The translations under genes and the position numbers were made by a program. The notes below the pieces were generated by a model. That model was not told the origin of the DNA, searched no databases, and worked only from the letters and a program-made list of their open reading frames with translations. A stretch of 64,000 nt of DNA from Streptomyces maremycinicus (GTDB lineage: Bacteria > Actinomycetota > Actinomycetes > Streptomycetales > Streptomycetaceae). Numbering within the stretch: position 1 is the first letter of the stretch; every line of letters begins with the position of its first letter. Below, piece by piece: positions 42,196 through 49,455 of the stretch. Location: assembly GCF_001184025.1 (NCBI RefSeq), contig NZ_BBYG01000013.1, positions 434,001-498,000 on the forward strand, written 5' to 3'.

Positions 42196-42915
42196 ATGCG
42201 GGACGCGTACCACGAGGAACTGGACTCGATCGGCGACAGCCTGGTGGAGATGGCCCGGCTGGTCGGGTCGGCGATCGGACGCGCCACGACCGCCATTCTC
42301 GACGCCGATCTGAAGCTCGCCGAGAGCGTCATCGAGGCCGACAAGAGGGTCGACGAGCTCCAGCACGACCTTGAGGCACGGGCGATAGCGCTGCTGGCGC
42401 GGCAGCAGCCGGTGGCGACCGACCTGCGGATCGTCGTCACATCGCTGCGGATGTCGGCGGACCTGGAGCGATCCGGCGACCTGGCCCAGCACGTGGCGAA
42501 GCTGGCGCGGCTGCGCTTCCCGAACCGCGCGGTCCCGCAGGACCTGCACGCCACGATCCTGGAGATGGGCCAGCTCGCGCAGCGCCTGATGGCCAAGGCG
42601 GCGGAGGTCGTCGTCACCAAGGACGTCGACCTCGCCCTCCAGCTGGAGTCCGACGACGACGCGATGGACCTCCTGCACCGCACCCTCTTCCAGCACCTGC
42701 TGGACGACCGCTGGAAGCACGGCATCGAGACGGCCGTCGACGTCACGCTGCTGGGCCGCTACTACGAGCGCTTCGCCGACCACGCGGTGGCCGTCGCCAA
42801 GCGCGTGGTGTTCCTGGTGACGGGCGAGCACGCGGACGAACTCCAGCCGGAGATCCAGCCCGACATCCAGCCGGCCACCGGAGCGGGCCAGGGACCGACG
42901 GCCGAGGGCATCTGA
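42196..42915 (+). CDS. phoU: Phosphate signalling regulator PhoU
   Basis: 239-residue protein with two PhoU three-helix bundles (about 5-105 and 115-215). Metal-cluster motifs are present as ADLERSGDLAQH (about 93-104) and RYYERFADHAV (about 188-198), matching the E/DxxxD pattern. It probably links phosphate transport to PhoR activity. GAGAGGGAA lies before the ATG at 42196. The C-terminal 25 residues with IQPDIQP are extra. It is divergent from phoR across the PHO box. Confidence 0.95.
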   Translation: MRDAYHEELDSIGDSLVEMARLVGSAIGRATTAILDADLKLAESVIEADKRVDELQHDLEARAIALLARQQPVATDLRIVVTSLRMSADLERSGDLAQHVAKLARLRFPNRAVPQDLHATILEMGQLAQRLMAKAAEVVVTKDVDLALQLESDDDAMDLLHRTLFQHLLDDRWKHGIETAVDVTLLGRYYERFADHAVAVAKRVVFLVTGEHADELQPEIQPDIQPATGAGQGPTAEGI

Positions 42916-42961
42916 TCCCGGCCCCCTCCCCGGCGGGCCCGGGAGGGGCCCCCGCCCGCTG

Positions 42962-43380
42962 GGCAGCGCCGGGGTGACCGATCGCTGTCCGCCGGGGCCG
43001 CCGGGGTGACCGATCGCTGTCCGCCGGGGCCGCCGGGGTGGCTGTCCGACATGGGCTTGGGAACCGGGGGGCTGTCCGCCCCGGGGGGCCGGGGCGGCTT
43101 GTCCGCCGGGGGCTGGGGTGGCTGCCCGACATGCGCCTGGTAACCGGGGAGGCTGTCCGCCCGGGAGCCGTGGGCCATGGGTGCCGGTGGGAGCCAGGGT
43201 GACCGTTGGCCATGGGGCCGTGGCCGTTGGGCCCTGGGGCCGGAGGCCATGGGGAGATGCGGCCGCTGGGCCCTGGGGCCAGGGAGCCGGAGGCCATGCG
43301 GCCGTGGCCGTTGGCCATGGGCCGGCGAGTCGGAGGCCGTGGGGCCGGAGGCCGTGGGCCACGGGGGCGAGGGGCGTGCC
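42962..43380. repeat. Tandem and nested repeats downstream of phoU
   Basis: An exact direct repeat of about 38 bases built on GGGGTGACCGATCGCTGTCC starts at about 42971 and 43009. A GGCTGTCCGCC/GGGGTGGCTG series and then at least six GGAGGCC(A/G)TGGGGCC-type units follow, up to about 43370. No gene is seen in this 565-base gap. Confidence 0.7.
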
Positions 43381-43480
43381 GGGTCCTCGCAGGGCGTGCG
43401 CAAGCCACAGTGCGCCGTTGATGCGCCCAGCGGAGCGGGCATGCAATGGGCACAGGTCCTACGTCCTCCGGGAGGAACCC

Positions 43481-43639
43481 ATGGCCGAGTCCCCCGTCAC
43501 TCCCACGCCCGACCCCGCACAGGAACGCCCGACCGAGCAGCCCGCCGAGATCAGGAACCTGATGCTCATCGGCGCCTGCGGCTGCGGTTCGGGGTGCGGC
43601 TGCGGGTGCCAGTCGGGCAACCCCTGCCAGTGCGGATGA
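43481..43639 (+). CDS. Small Cys/Gly-rich peptide (52 residues)
   Basis: 52-residue product with two parts: a Pro/Glu/Thr-rich leader (MAESPVTPTPDPAQERP and on to residue about 27) and a C-terminal CGCGSGCGCGCQSGNPCQCG holding seven cysteines. GGGAGGA lies 5 bases before the ATG, a strong ribosome site, and nothing else on either strand competes. The layout resembles either a metal-binding metallothionein-like tail or a ribosomal-peptide precursor with leader and Cys-rich core. No modifying enzyme is adjacent. The next gene encodes a DUF4242 nickel-binding-type protein, which favours the metal idea. Function unknown. Confidence 0.75.
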   Translation: MAESPVTPTPDPAQERPTEQPAEIRNLMLIGACGCGSGCGCGCQSGNPCQCG

Positions 43640-43842
43640 CGACGCACGGCGAACGTACGTGAACGAGGGGCCCGGTGCCGACGTCCGAAGTCGGCCCCGG
43701 GCCCCCCGCCATGTCGGGGCCCGCCGTGTCCGGGCCCGCCACGTCCGGTCGCCGCGCGGGGAACGCGAGCGCAGCATGGAGGAAGGACCGACAAGGATTG
43801 ACACAGGCAGGCACGGCGAAGACCGGAAGGGGGCGGGCAGTC

Positions 43843-44091
43843 ATGACCCGCTTCATGGACGTCCACCACGGCATGCAGGGCATCACCGCCGACCAGCTCC
43901 TCGAGGCCCACCGGGCGGACCTCGCCATCGAGGGCGAGGAGGGCGTGCACTTCGAACGAGCCTGGGCGGACCCGGAGTCCGGAACCGTCTACTGCCTCTC
44001 CGAGGCGACGTCGGCGGATGCCGTCCTCCGCGTCCACGAGCGCACCGGCCACATGGCGGACGAGATCCACCCGGTGCCGCTGGAGGTATGA
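43843..44091 (+). CDS. DUF4242 small protein (nickel-binding type)
   Basis: 82-residue ferredoxin-like alpha/beta protein. It begins MTRFMDVHHGMQGITADQLL and has ERAWADPESGTVYCLSEA in the centre. From memory, the S. coelicolor homologue SCO4226 has a crystal structure and binds nickel. The His pair near the N-terminus (VHH) and Cys/His residues later are candidate ligands. It lies 203 bases after the Cys-rich peptide gene on the same strand, and its stop is 7 bases from the convergent lipoprotein stop. Confidence 0.88.
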   Translation: MTRFMDVHHGMQGITADQLLEAHRADLAIEGEEGVHFERAWADPESGTVYCLSEATSADAVLRVHERTGHMADEIHPVPLEV

Positions 44092-44098
44092 GACCCGG

Positions 44099-44803
44099 TC
44101 AGGAAGGCTGGACCGCGGAGACGGCGGTGACGGTCACCGTGTTGTCGCACTCCGCGAACCGGCCGTCGTCGAGGGCGACCTGATGCCTGCCGGCCCCCGG
44201 CAGCCCGACGACGATCGTCGGGAACACCACGGGCTCCGCACCGGATTCGCAGAACCCGTCGGCCTCCCCCTGCACCTGGACGAAGGTCAGCTTCACCCAT
44301 GCCTTGCCCTTGGGGGCCAGCGTCACGGGTGAGGCGGATCCGGTGGGCTTGACGGTGAGCGGTGCGCTCTTCTCGGGAGAGCCATTGCCGGCTCCCGCGA
44401 CGGTCGGGTGCCCCTCGAGGACGCAGGCCTTGGCCGAGGTGTTGGTGAATTCGACGATCGCCGCCCCGGTCCCCGTACCGGCCGGCCGAACGGCGGCCTG
44501 CCGGGCGGTGACCTTCAGACTCCCGGCACCACAGACCGGCGTGACGCCGTCCACGGCGGGCGTCACGACAGCGGCGCTCGCGGAGGGCGAGGCGACGGAC
44601 GGGGAGACCCCGGACGGAGAAGCCACGTGGCTGGGTGTCGCGGACGCGGGCCCGGCGGACTCGGCGCCGACGGACTCGGCGGACTCGGCACTGGCGGAGG
44701 CACTCGGGGCCTCCTGCGCACCGCACCCGGTCATCACGAGCGCGGCCGACGCCACGACGGCCGCCATCACGGAACCTCGAATACCGAACCTGTTCCAGCC
44801 CAT
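44099..44803 (-). CDS. DUF4232 lipoprotein
   Basis: 234-residue lipoprotein. The signal runs from GSVMAAVVASAALVMTGC with the lipobox at about residues 26-29. A Ser/Ala/Val/Pro linker (about 32-85) follows, then a DUF4232 beta-sandwich (about 90-234) with four Cys (VCGAGS, KACVLEG, FCESG, ECDNT) suited to two disulfides. The ATG at 44803 has AGGAACGGG upstream and gives a perfect signal; the frame continues upstream to 44965 through a GTGTTC repeat encoding Asn/Thr runs and is probably not translated. Confidence 0.85.
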   Translation of the reverse strand: MGWNRFGIRGSVMAAVVASAALVMTGCGAQEAPSASASAESAESVGAESAGPASATPSHVASPSGVSPSVASPSASAAVVTPAVDGVTPVCGAGSLKVTARQAAVRPAGTGTGAAIVEFTNTSAKACVLEGHPTVAGAGNGSPEKSAPLTVKPTGSASPVTLAPKGKAWVKLTFVQVQGEADGFCESGAEPVVFPTIVVGLPGAGRHQVALDDGRFAECDNTVTVTAVSAVQPS

Positions 44804-44814
44804 GTTCCCGTTCC

Positions 44815-44900
44815 TGTCCGCACTCGTCGCGTCGGTGTTCTCGTACGTGTTCGTGCTCGTGTCGGTGTTCTCGTTCGTGTTCGTGTTCGCACTCTCGATC
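44815..44900. repeat. Hexanucleotide-like GTGTTC repeats
   Basis: Repeated GTGTTCGTG / GTGTTCTCG units lie directly upstream of the lipoprotein start. They keep an open frame (Asn/Thr/Glu runs) but are better seen as slippage-prone non-coding DNA. Confidence 0.6.
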
Positions 44901-45208
44901 GCGTCCTCGTACCGCACGCCGCCCCCGGATCCGAATCGCCGCGGGCGTCCACCCACAGCCCCCACCCACCTGCGTCGACCGTCGGTCGTCGACCGTCAAC
45001 TCAGACACAAGGGGCAGCCGTTCGAGTTCTGCCGAGGACAGACCTGTGACGCATCGGTGACGATATCCGGCCACACCGACTGAACCTCGTAAATCGGATA
45101 AAGAGACCGCACGTGGCGACACCCGTCCGGCTCGCCGTCCGGTCGCCACCGGGTGACCATGGATGACGGGATCGCTGCAGGGGCCGAGCACCGCACTGGG
45201 AGGCACCC

Positions 45209-46960
45209 GTGGCACCGGTGACGCACAGCGGAACGACCGACGTACTGATCGCGGGCGCCGGCCCGGTCGGCCTGAGCGCGGCGGCGGAACTGCGCAGGCA
45301 GGGGGTGCGCTGCCGGCTGGTGGACCGCCTGCCCGCCCGCCTCCCGTACGCGAAGGCCGTCGGCATCCAGCCACGCACCCTGGAGATCTGGGACCGGATG
45401 GGCCTGGCCCGCACGGTCCTGGAGGCCGCCGCGGTACTGCGCGGTCAGCTGATCTACGTCAACGGCCGGGAGCGGGCGCGCATCGAGCTGGCGCTGCCGC
45501 CCGAGGTGCCGTACGAGTTCGCCGCGCTGCCGCAGTACGAGACCGAGCGCCTCCTGGAGGCGTACGTCGCCGGCCTCGGCACGTCCGTCGAACGCGGCAC
45601 CGAGCTGCTGTCGTTCACCCAGGACCAGGGTGGGGTCACCGCCCGCCTGCGCACCGCTTCCGGTACGGAGGAGGAGGTGCGGACCGGCTATCTGATCGGC
45701 TGCGACGGAGCCCACAGCACCGTACGCAAGTCGCTCGGCCTCACATACGAGGGGGCGGCCTTCGACGCGGAGTACATGCTGGGCGACGTCGAGGCCGACT
45801 GGGACCTGCCCCACGGCTACGGCGTCCGCTCCACCCACCTCGCCGCCGACGGCTCCACCGACGACGTCCTGGTCTGCATCCCGCTCCCCGGTCCCGGCCG
45901 CTACCGCATGTCGATGCTCGTCCCGCCCGAACTGTCCATGAGGGCGGGCACCGGAACGGGGACGACCGGCGCCGGCGATGTGCGAGGTGACGGCGTGGCA
46001 CACGTCGACGACGTGGCACACGGCCTGGAGAGCGGCCGTGCCCCGGAGCTGCACCACATCCAGGCCGTGGTCGACCGCCTCGCCCCGCGGCCGGCGGTCC
46101 TCTCGCGCCTGCGGTGGTCCTCCGTCTTCCGTATCAGCCATCGCATCGTCGACCGCTACTCCGACGACCGTGTCTTCGTCGCGGGCGACGCCGCGCACAT
46201 CCACCCACCCACCGGCGCCCAAGGCATGAACACCGGCATCCAGGACGCGTGCAACCTGGCGTGGAAACTGGCTCTCGTCATCCGCGGAGAGGCCGGACCC
46301 GCCCTCCTCACCACCTACGACGCCGAGCGCCGCCCGATCGGCGAGGAGGTCGTCGGCCGAACGGTCCGTCACGCCACCCAGGGCATCGAAGCCGACCCCG
46401 ACGCCCCCCGCACCGTCCTGCTCCGCGAAGCCCAACTCCTCGTCAACTACCGCGGCGGCCCTCTCGCTCCCGCCACGAACGGCTCCCCCGGAACACCCCG
46501 CCTCGGCGACGCCCACACCCCGTCGGTCTCACCCGCAACCCTCTCGCCCGGTGACCGCGCCCCGGACTGCACCGGCCTGACCTCGTCCGGCTCCGCCTAC
46601 CCCTGGCGCCTGTTCGACGTCCTGCGCGGCCGCACGGGCCACGTGGCGCTCCTCTATACGACGGACCCCGCGACAGTGCCGACGACCGCCGAGACCCTCC
46701 ACGCAACAGCGACCGCGGCCGCCGGACCGCCCCTGGAGGTCATCGCCGTACTCGCCCGCGACACCTCGCCCGACCTGTCCGCCCAGGACGCTGTCCCCGT
46801 CCCCGCCTACCACGACACCACCGGCGAGTTCGCCCGCCTCTACACCCCCGACGGCCCGACGGCCTACGTCATCCGCCCCGACGGCCACCTCGCCACCCGC
46901 TTCCCTTTCCCCGCCCCCACAACCCCCCTCCCCACCTACCTGGCAGCCCTGTCCCCCTGA
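45209..46960 (+). CDS. FAD-dependent aromatic-ring hydroxylase
   Basis: 583-residue flavoprotein monooxygenase of the PheA/TfdB (PHBH) fold. The dinucleotide loop is LIAGAGPVGLSAAAEL (about 13-28), the DG-type motif YLIGCDGAHSTVRKS is at about 162-176, and the flavin GD motif FVAGDAAHIHPPTGAQGMNT is at about 323-342. The C-terminal 150 residues form the thioredoxin-like domain of phenol hydroxylases. Such enzymes add one oxygen to an aromatic ring in catabolism or polyketide tailoring; no cluster surrounds it, so the substrate is unknown. The GTG at 45209 sits at the GAGG-rich leader. Confidence 0.9.
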   Translation: MAPVTHSGTTDVLIAGAGPVGLSAAAELRRQGVRCRLVDRLPARLPYAKAVGIQPRTLEIWDRMGLARTVLEAAAVLRGQLIYVNGRERARIELALPPEVPYEFAALPQYETERLLEAYVAGLGTSVERGTELLSFTQDQGGVTARLRTASGTEEEVRTGYLIGCDGAHSTVRKSLGLTYEGAAFDAEYMLGDVEADWDLPHGYGVRSTHLAADGSTDDVLVCIPLPGPGRYRMSMLVPPELSMRAGTGTGTTGAGDVRGDGVAHVDDVAHGLESGRAPELHHIQAVVDRLAPRPAVLSRLRWSSVFRISHRIVDRYSDDRVFVAGDAAHIHPPTGAQGMNTGIQDACNLAWKLALVIRGEAGPALLTTYDAERRPIGEEVVGRTVRHATQGIEADPDAPRTVLLREAQLLVNYRGGPLAPATNGSPGTPRLGDAHTPSVSPATLSPGDRAPDCTGLTSSGSAYPWRLFDVLRGRTGHVALLYTTDPATVPTTAETLHATATAAAGPPLEVIAVLARDTSPDLSAQDAVPVPAYHDTTGEFARLYTPDGPTAYVIRPDGHLATRFPFPAPTTPLPTYLAALSP

Positions 46961-47029
46961 AGACCCCTCACCACCACCCCGCTGAAAGCCACCACCGAGC
47001 GCACGAGCCGGCCCCACACGCACATCGCA

Positions 47030-47297
47030 AAGAAGTCGCAGGCCGAAAAGGGCGGCGAGCTGCCGGGGCGTCAGCTGCCCACTCCGGTCGCCGATGCGCT
47101 CCGGGCTCACACGAACGGGTTCTCACAGGTCGACGTCTCCCTGCCGTGGGAGGCGGCGGACGGGACTCGGGTGGTCACGTCCGGCGGATGTCTCTCAGCG
47201 AGGAGATGTGGAAGCGGGCGCTGGCCTCGGCCGGTGTCATCCCTGAGCGGAGGCATGGTGAGCCGTATGCCGAGTCTCGCCCCGCTGTCTTCGAGGC
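47030..47297 (+). pseudogene. Decayed tyrosine integrase fragment 1
   Basis: Frame 1 reads a typical Streptomyces-phage/ICE integrase segment, LPTPVADALRAHTNGF then VSLPWEAADGTRVV. After a frameshift or deletion near 47180 another frame reads MSLSEEMWKRALASAGVIPE then RRHGEPYAESR. The catalytic core (HALRH and the Tyr) is missing. Confidence 0.7.
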
Positions 47298-47367
47298 CAC
47301 CAAAACGATGCGACATGACGGCTGAGGGGGTCCTACGCTCCGACATGGACGGGGCGGGGAGAGAGCG

Positions 47368-47643
47368 ATGGCGGACGAGTACTTCTTGCTGGTTTGCGAC
47401 GACGTGCCTCATGACGTGGTGCTCACTGACCCCGGTGTCCGCGTGATGGACGTCGTCCAGGTCGTGCGTCGGCTGACGGGGCTGAGCCTGTGGCGCAGCA
47501 AGGTTCTGGCGACCCAGGTTCCCGCCGTCGTTCTCGCCGGCGTGCCCGAGGAATATGCGGCGGCAGCCGTGTCGGCTCTCCTCGATGCGGGAGCCCGGGC
47601 GGAGACGAGGGGACAGCCGGAGCCGGACTTCCTGAAGCACTGA
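47368..47643 (+). CDS. L7/L12 C-terminal-domain-like protein
   Basis: 91-residue protein. The stretch VMDVVQVVRRLTGLSLWRSK and then PEEYAAAAVSALLDAGARAE is the pattern of the ribosomal bL12 C-terminal domain (VIRxVRxxTGLxLKEAK, then EAxxxxxxLExAGAxVE), but the N-terminal dimer domain and hinge are absent and the binding-helix lysines are replaced (SLWRSKVLA). It therefore cannot replace bL12 and may bind GTPase factors or be a separate regulator. GGGGAGAGAG precedes the ATG. It lies between two integrase relics, so it could be cargo of a former element. Confidence 0.7.
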   Translation: MADEYFLLVCDDVPHDVVLTDPGVRVMDVVQVVRRLTGLSLWRSKVLATQVPAVVLAGVPEEYAAAAVSALLDAGARAETRGQPEPDFLKH

Positions 47644-47659
47644 GCCCGCCCCGGTCGAC

Positions 47660-47765
47660 CGGGCCGAGGGCCCAGGGAGGGACCAGCGTCACCAAAAGCA
47701 CCCGGCCTGCGCGGACATCGCAGGTCGGGGGCTTACAGGCGTTGGGTTGCTTCTTCTTGCCCGGG
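47660..47765. repeat. Diverged copy of the gpmA 3' end and its terminator
   Basis: The segment GGCCCAGGGAGGGACCAGCGTC... through a CCCGGCCTGCG/CGCAGGTCGGG hairpin to TTGCTTCTTCTTGCCCGGGC aligns over about 95 bases with 49378-49480, the terminator and last codons of gpmA. The stop codon TTA of gpmA is TTG here, so the copy is not a gene end. The hairpin (about 47702-47732) may still end the L7/L12-like gene. Confidence 0.7.
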
Positions 47766-47930
47766 CTCTTGTCGGAGATCCGGATGAACTGGTTTTTGCT
47801 GGTCAGAGGCGATGGGCTCGCGCACCCTGTGGGTCGTCGTTGGTCGTTGTTGGCCACGCTGGGCGACCTCGGACGGCCCAGGGACGGCCCACCGCTGGGA
47901 CTTACTCGTCGCTGCCAGCCACCTGGACCG

Positions 47931-48257
47931 CTACGCGCCGGGGGCCCGGTACTGCACTTGCCCGGCTTTGCGCAGGGCATCCATGGTTTCGTCGATGCTC
48001 AGGAGAACGGTCGTCTCAAACGAGCTGAGTGCGCCGCCTCCGCTGATCGCCAGGGCGACCGCGGCCATGGAAACGTTGTCGGGGGCCTCCCACAAGTTGT
48101 AGCCGTCGTGGGTGCCGAACGCGTACCAGAAGCCGTGCAGCTTGCCACCGACGGACTCGATGTACGACTGAGCGGCCTTCGCGCGGTCCTCGGGGTGGCC
48201 GATGAGTCTCGCCCACGTCTCCGGCGTGTAGCTGAACCTTGTCAGGTAGAGCGGCAT
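47931..48257 (-). CDS. GYD-domain protein
   Basis: 108-residue protein of the GYD family (ferredoxin-like, dimeric). The eponymous motif is in FGTHDGYNLWEAPDN (about 49-63), after YLTRFSYTPETWARL at the N-terminus. The function is unknown in general; distant relation to dimeric alpha-beta barrels and antibiotic monooxygenase folds is assumed. The ATG at 48257 was chosen over the adjacent ATG at 48260 because GGGAG is then 5 bases away. Confidence 0.85.
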   Translation of the reverse strand: MPLYLTRFSYTPETWARLIGHPEDRAKAAQSYIESVGGKLHGFWYAFGTHDGYNLWEAPDNVSMAAVALAISGGGALSSFETTVLLSIDETMDALRKAGQVQYRAPGA

Positions 48258-48483
48258 CATGTCTCCCTTTCGTCCCAGCAAGGGATGCCCTCGCCGGGTG
48301 AGACACGCCTCCGAGACCGCGCGTATCTCCCCCGAACGGCCGGGATGATGACCGGCAGGGTCAGCGGCGTGAGCGACTCCGCCCGCATCGAAACCACAGA
48401 ACCGAAGCCCTCATCTTGGGAAGCTGCGGTTATTTGCGCTTTGGTGGGGCGTTGACCTGCATGAACGGTCCAGCAGTACGTCG

Positions 48484-48760
48484 ACCCGCGTGCCGCTCGG
48501 GTCACCTTCCAAGGTGGCGGACGGGCCTCCGGTGACCAAGCGGCTGATCTTCACCGGGCCGCGCGGTGGTCACGTCTGGCGGACGTCGCTCAACGAGGAG
48601 GCGCGGAAGGGGGCGCTGGCCTCGGCCGGTGCGTCCCCGAGCGGCGACCTGGCGAGCCGTACGCCGAGTCTCGCGAGAACGGCATGCACGCGCTCAAGTC
48701 AGGAGCGTACTCGCAACGCTGTCGCACGCATCTTTATTGAAGGACAGCAAGTGAACAGCC
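48484..48760 (+). pseudogene. Decayed tyrosine integrase fragment 2
   Basis: One frame reads VTKRLIFTGPRGGHVWRTSL then NEEARKGALASAGAS; after a frameshift near 48640 a second frame reads RRPGEPYAESRENGMHALKS. This is the same integrase region as fragment 1, including the shared GEPYAESR, and covers the part lost there. The catalytic His-x-x-Arg (HALRH) is changed to HALKS, and no Tyr end remains. Confidence 0.75.
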
Positions 48761-48783
48761 ACTCAGGGAATTACCGAAGACTC

Positions 48784-48913
48784 TTAGTGAGCACGCTTAA
48801 CGAACGTGGTTAACGAGCACGCTCAACGAACGCGGTTAACGAGAACGGTTAACGACCGTGGTTAACGAGCACGGATAGCGAACCCGTTTAACGAGGCCAC
48901 CCAGCGAGAGCGG
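48784..48913. repeat. Ten 13-bp iterons
   Basis: Ten consecutive units keep an exact 13-base period with consensus TTAACGARCRCGG. Six begin TTAACGA (48797, 48810, 48836, 48849, 48862, 48888); TTAGTGA (48784), TCAACGA (48823), ATAGCGA (48875) and CCAGCGA (48901) are variants. A 13-base period excludes a coding repeat. Such arrays bind initiators at plasmid origins or oligomeric repressors. Confidence 0.85.
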
Positions 48914-48925
48914 CTGGTGCCCGTC

Positions 48926-48964
48926 GTGCATGCATGCACGCAGGTTGAGCGCGCATGCATGCAC
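48926..48964. repeat. Two GCATGCATGC palindromes
   Basis: GTGCATGCATGCAC (48926-48939) is a perfect 14-bp palindrome; GCGCATGCATGCAC (48951-48964) repeats it with one change, 25 bases further on. They directly follow the iteron array. Confidence 0.8.
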
Positions 48965-49195
48965 ACCCGACCAAGATCGACTCAACGTTCGAACAGATCT
49001 CGAACATGCGAAAGGCGCCCGCAAGCTAGGTTATATGTGTCACCCATTCACGACCCACCTGTATTCATCTGGAGATTTGCCCGAAGACCGCATACCTGAA
49101 TAGGCTGCACACGCAATTCAGGGCCGCTCCCCTTGCCCGGGAACGGCCCTGTCTCCGTTGGTTTATCGACTCACATCATCCTCAGGAGGAGATAT
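48965..49195. other. AT-richer stretch with a hairpin before a small ORF
   Basis: The DNA here has visibly lower GC than its surroundings (AGCTAGGTTATATGTGTCAC, then ATTCATCTGGAGATTTGCCC). A hairpin CAGGGCCG...CGGCCCTG (49119-49126 with 49144-49151) may be a terminator. No ORF of good codon use is present. Confidence 0.5.
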
Positions 49196-49375
49196 ATGGT
49201 CCCACGCGCAGGTGTCAGCGTCGACATCTGTCCCCGTGACCTGCCGCTCGCGCTCATCGGCACGGCCGGCGGCGCACTCGCCCTCTGGGCCGATGCTCCC
49301 GCCGAGATCGCCGTCCCCGTGGCGCTGCTGATCGTCCTCGACATCCGGGTCCGCCGCCGGCGTCGTCGCACCTGA
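49196..49375 (+). CDS. Small membrane protein (59 residues)
   Basis: 59-residue peptide with a near-perfect ribosome site AGGAGGAG 4 bases before the ATG. One or two hydrophobic segments (LPLALIGTAGGALALWA and EIAVPVALLIVLDI) are followed by a tail IRVRRRRRRT, which would sit in the cytoplasm. I recognise no family. It is convergent with gpmA and next to the iteron region. The basic tail and tight size fit a membrane-active regulator or toxin-like peptide, but this is only a guess. Confidence 0.65.
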   Translation: MVPRAGVSVDICPRDLPLALIGTAGGALALWADAPAEIAVPVALLIVLDIRVRRRRRRT

Positions 49376-49404
49376 CGGCCCAGGGACGACCCAGCCCCAC
49401 CAAA

Positions 49405-49443
49405 AAGCCCCCGGCCTGCCGAGAAACAGCAGGTCGGGGGCTT
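49405..49443 (-). terminator. Terminator of gpmA
   Basis: A 15-bp stem with one G-T pair (49405-49419 with 49429-49443), 9-base loop, 13 bases past the gpmA stop. It is A-rich on one side and can serve both strands. Confidence 0.85.
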
Positions 49444-49455
49444 GCTGGTGTGGCG

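Noticed and set aside
44804..44965. 54-residue N-terminal extension of the DUF4232 lipoprotein
   Set aside because: It would place the signal peptide inside the protein, and it is made of a GTGTTC repeat; the ATG at 44803 has a ribosome site and gives a normal lipoprotein signal.
48917..49099. 60-codon ORF over the GCATGC palindromes
   Set aside because: No ribosome site; the sequence is dominated by the palindromes and by Cys/His/Arg codons without pattern.
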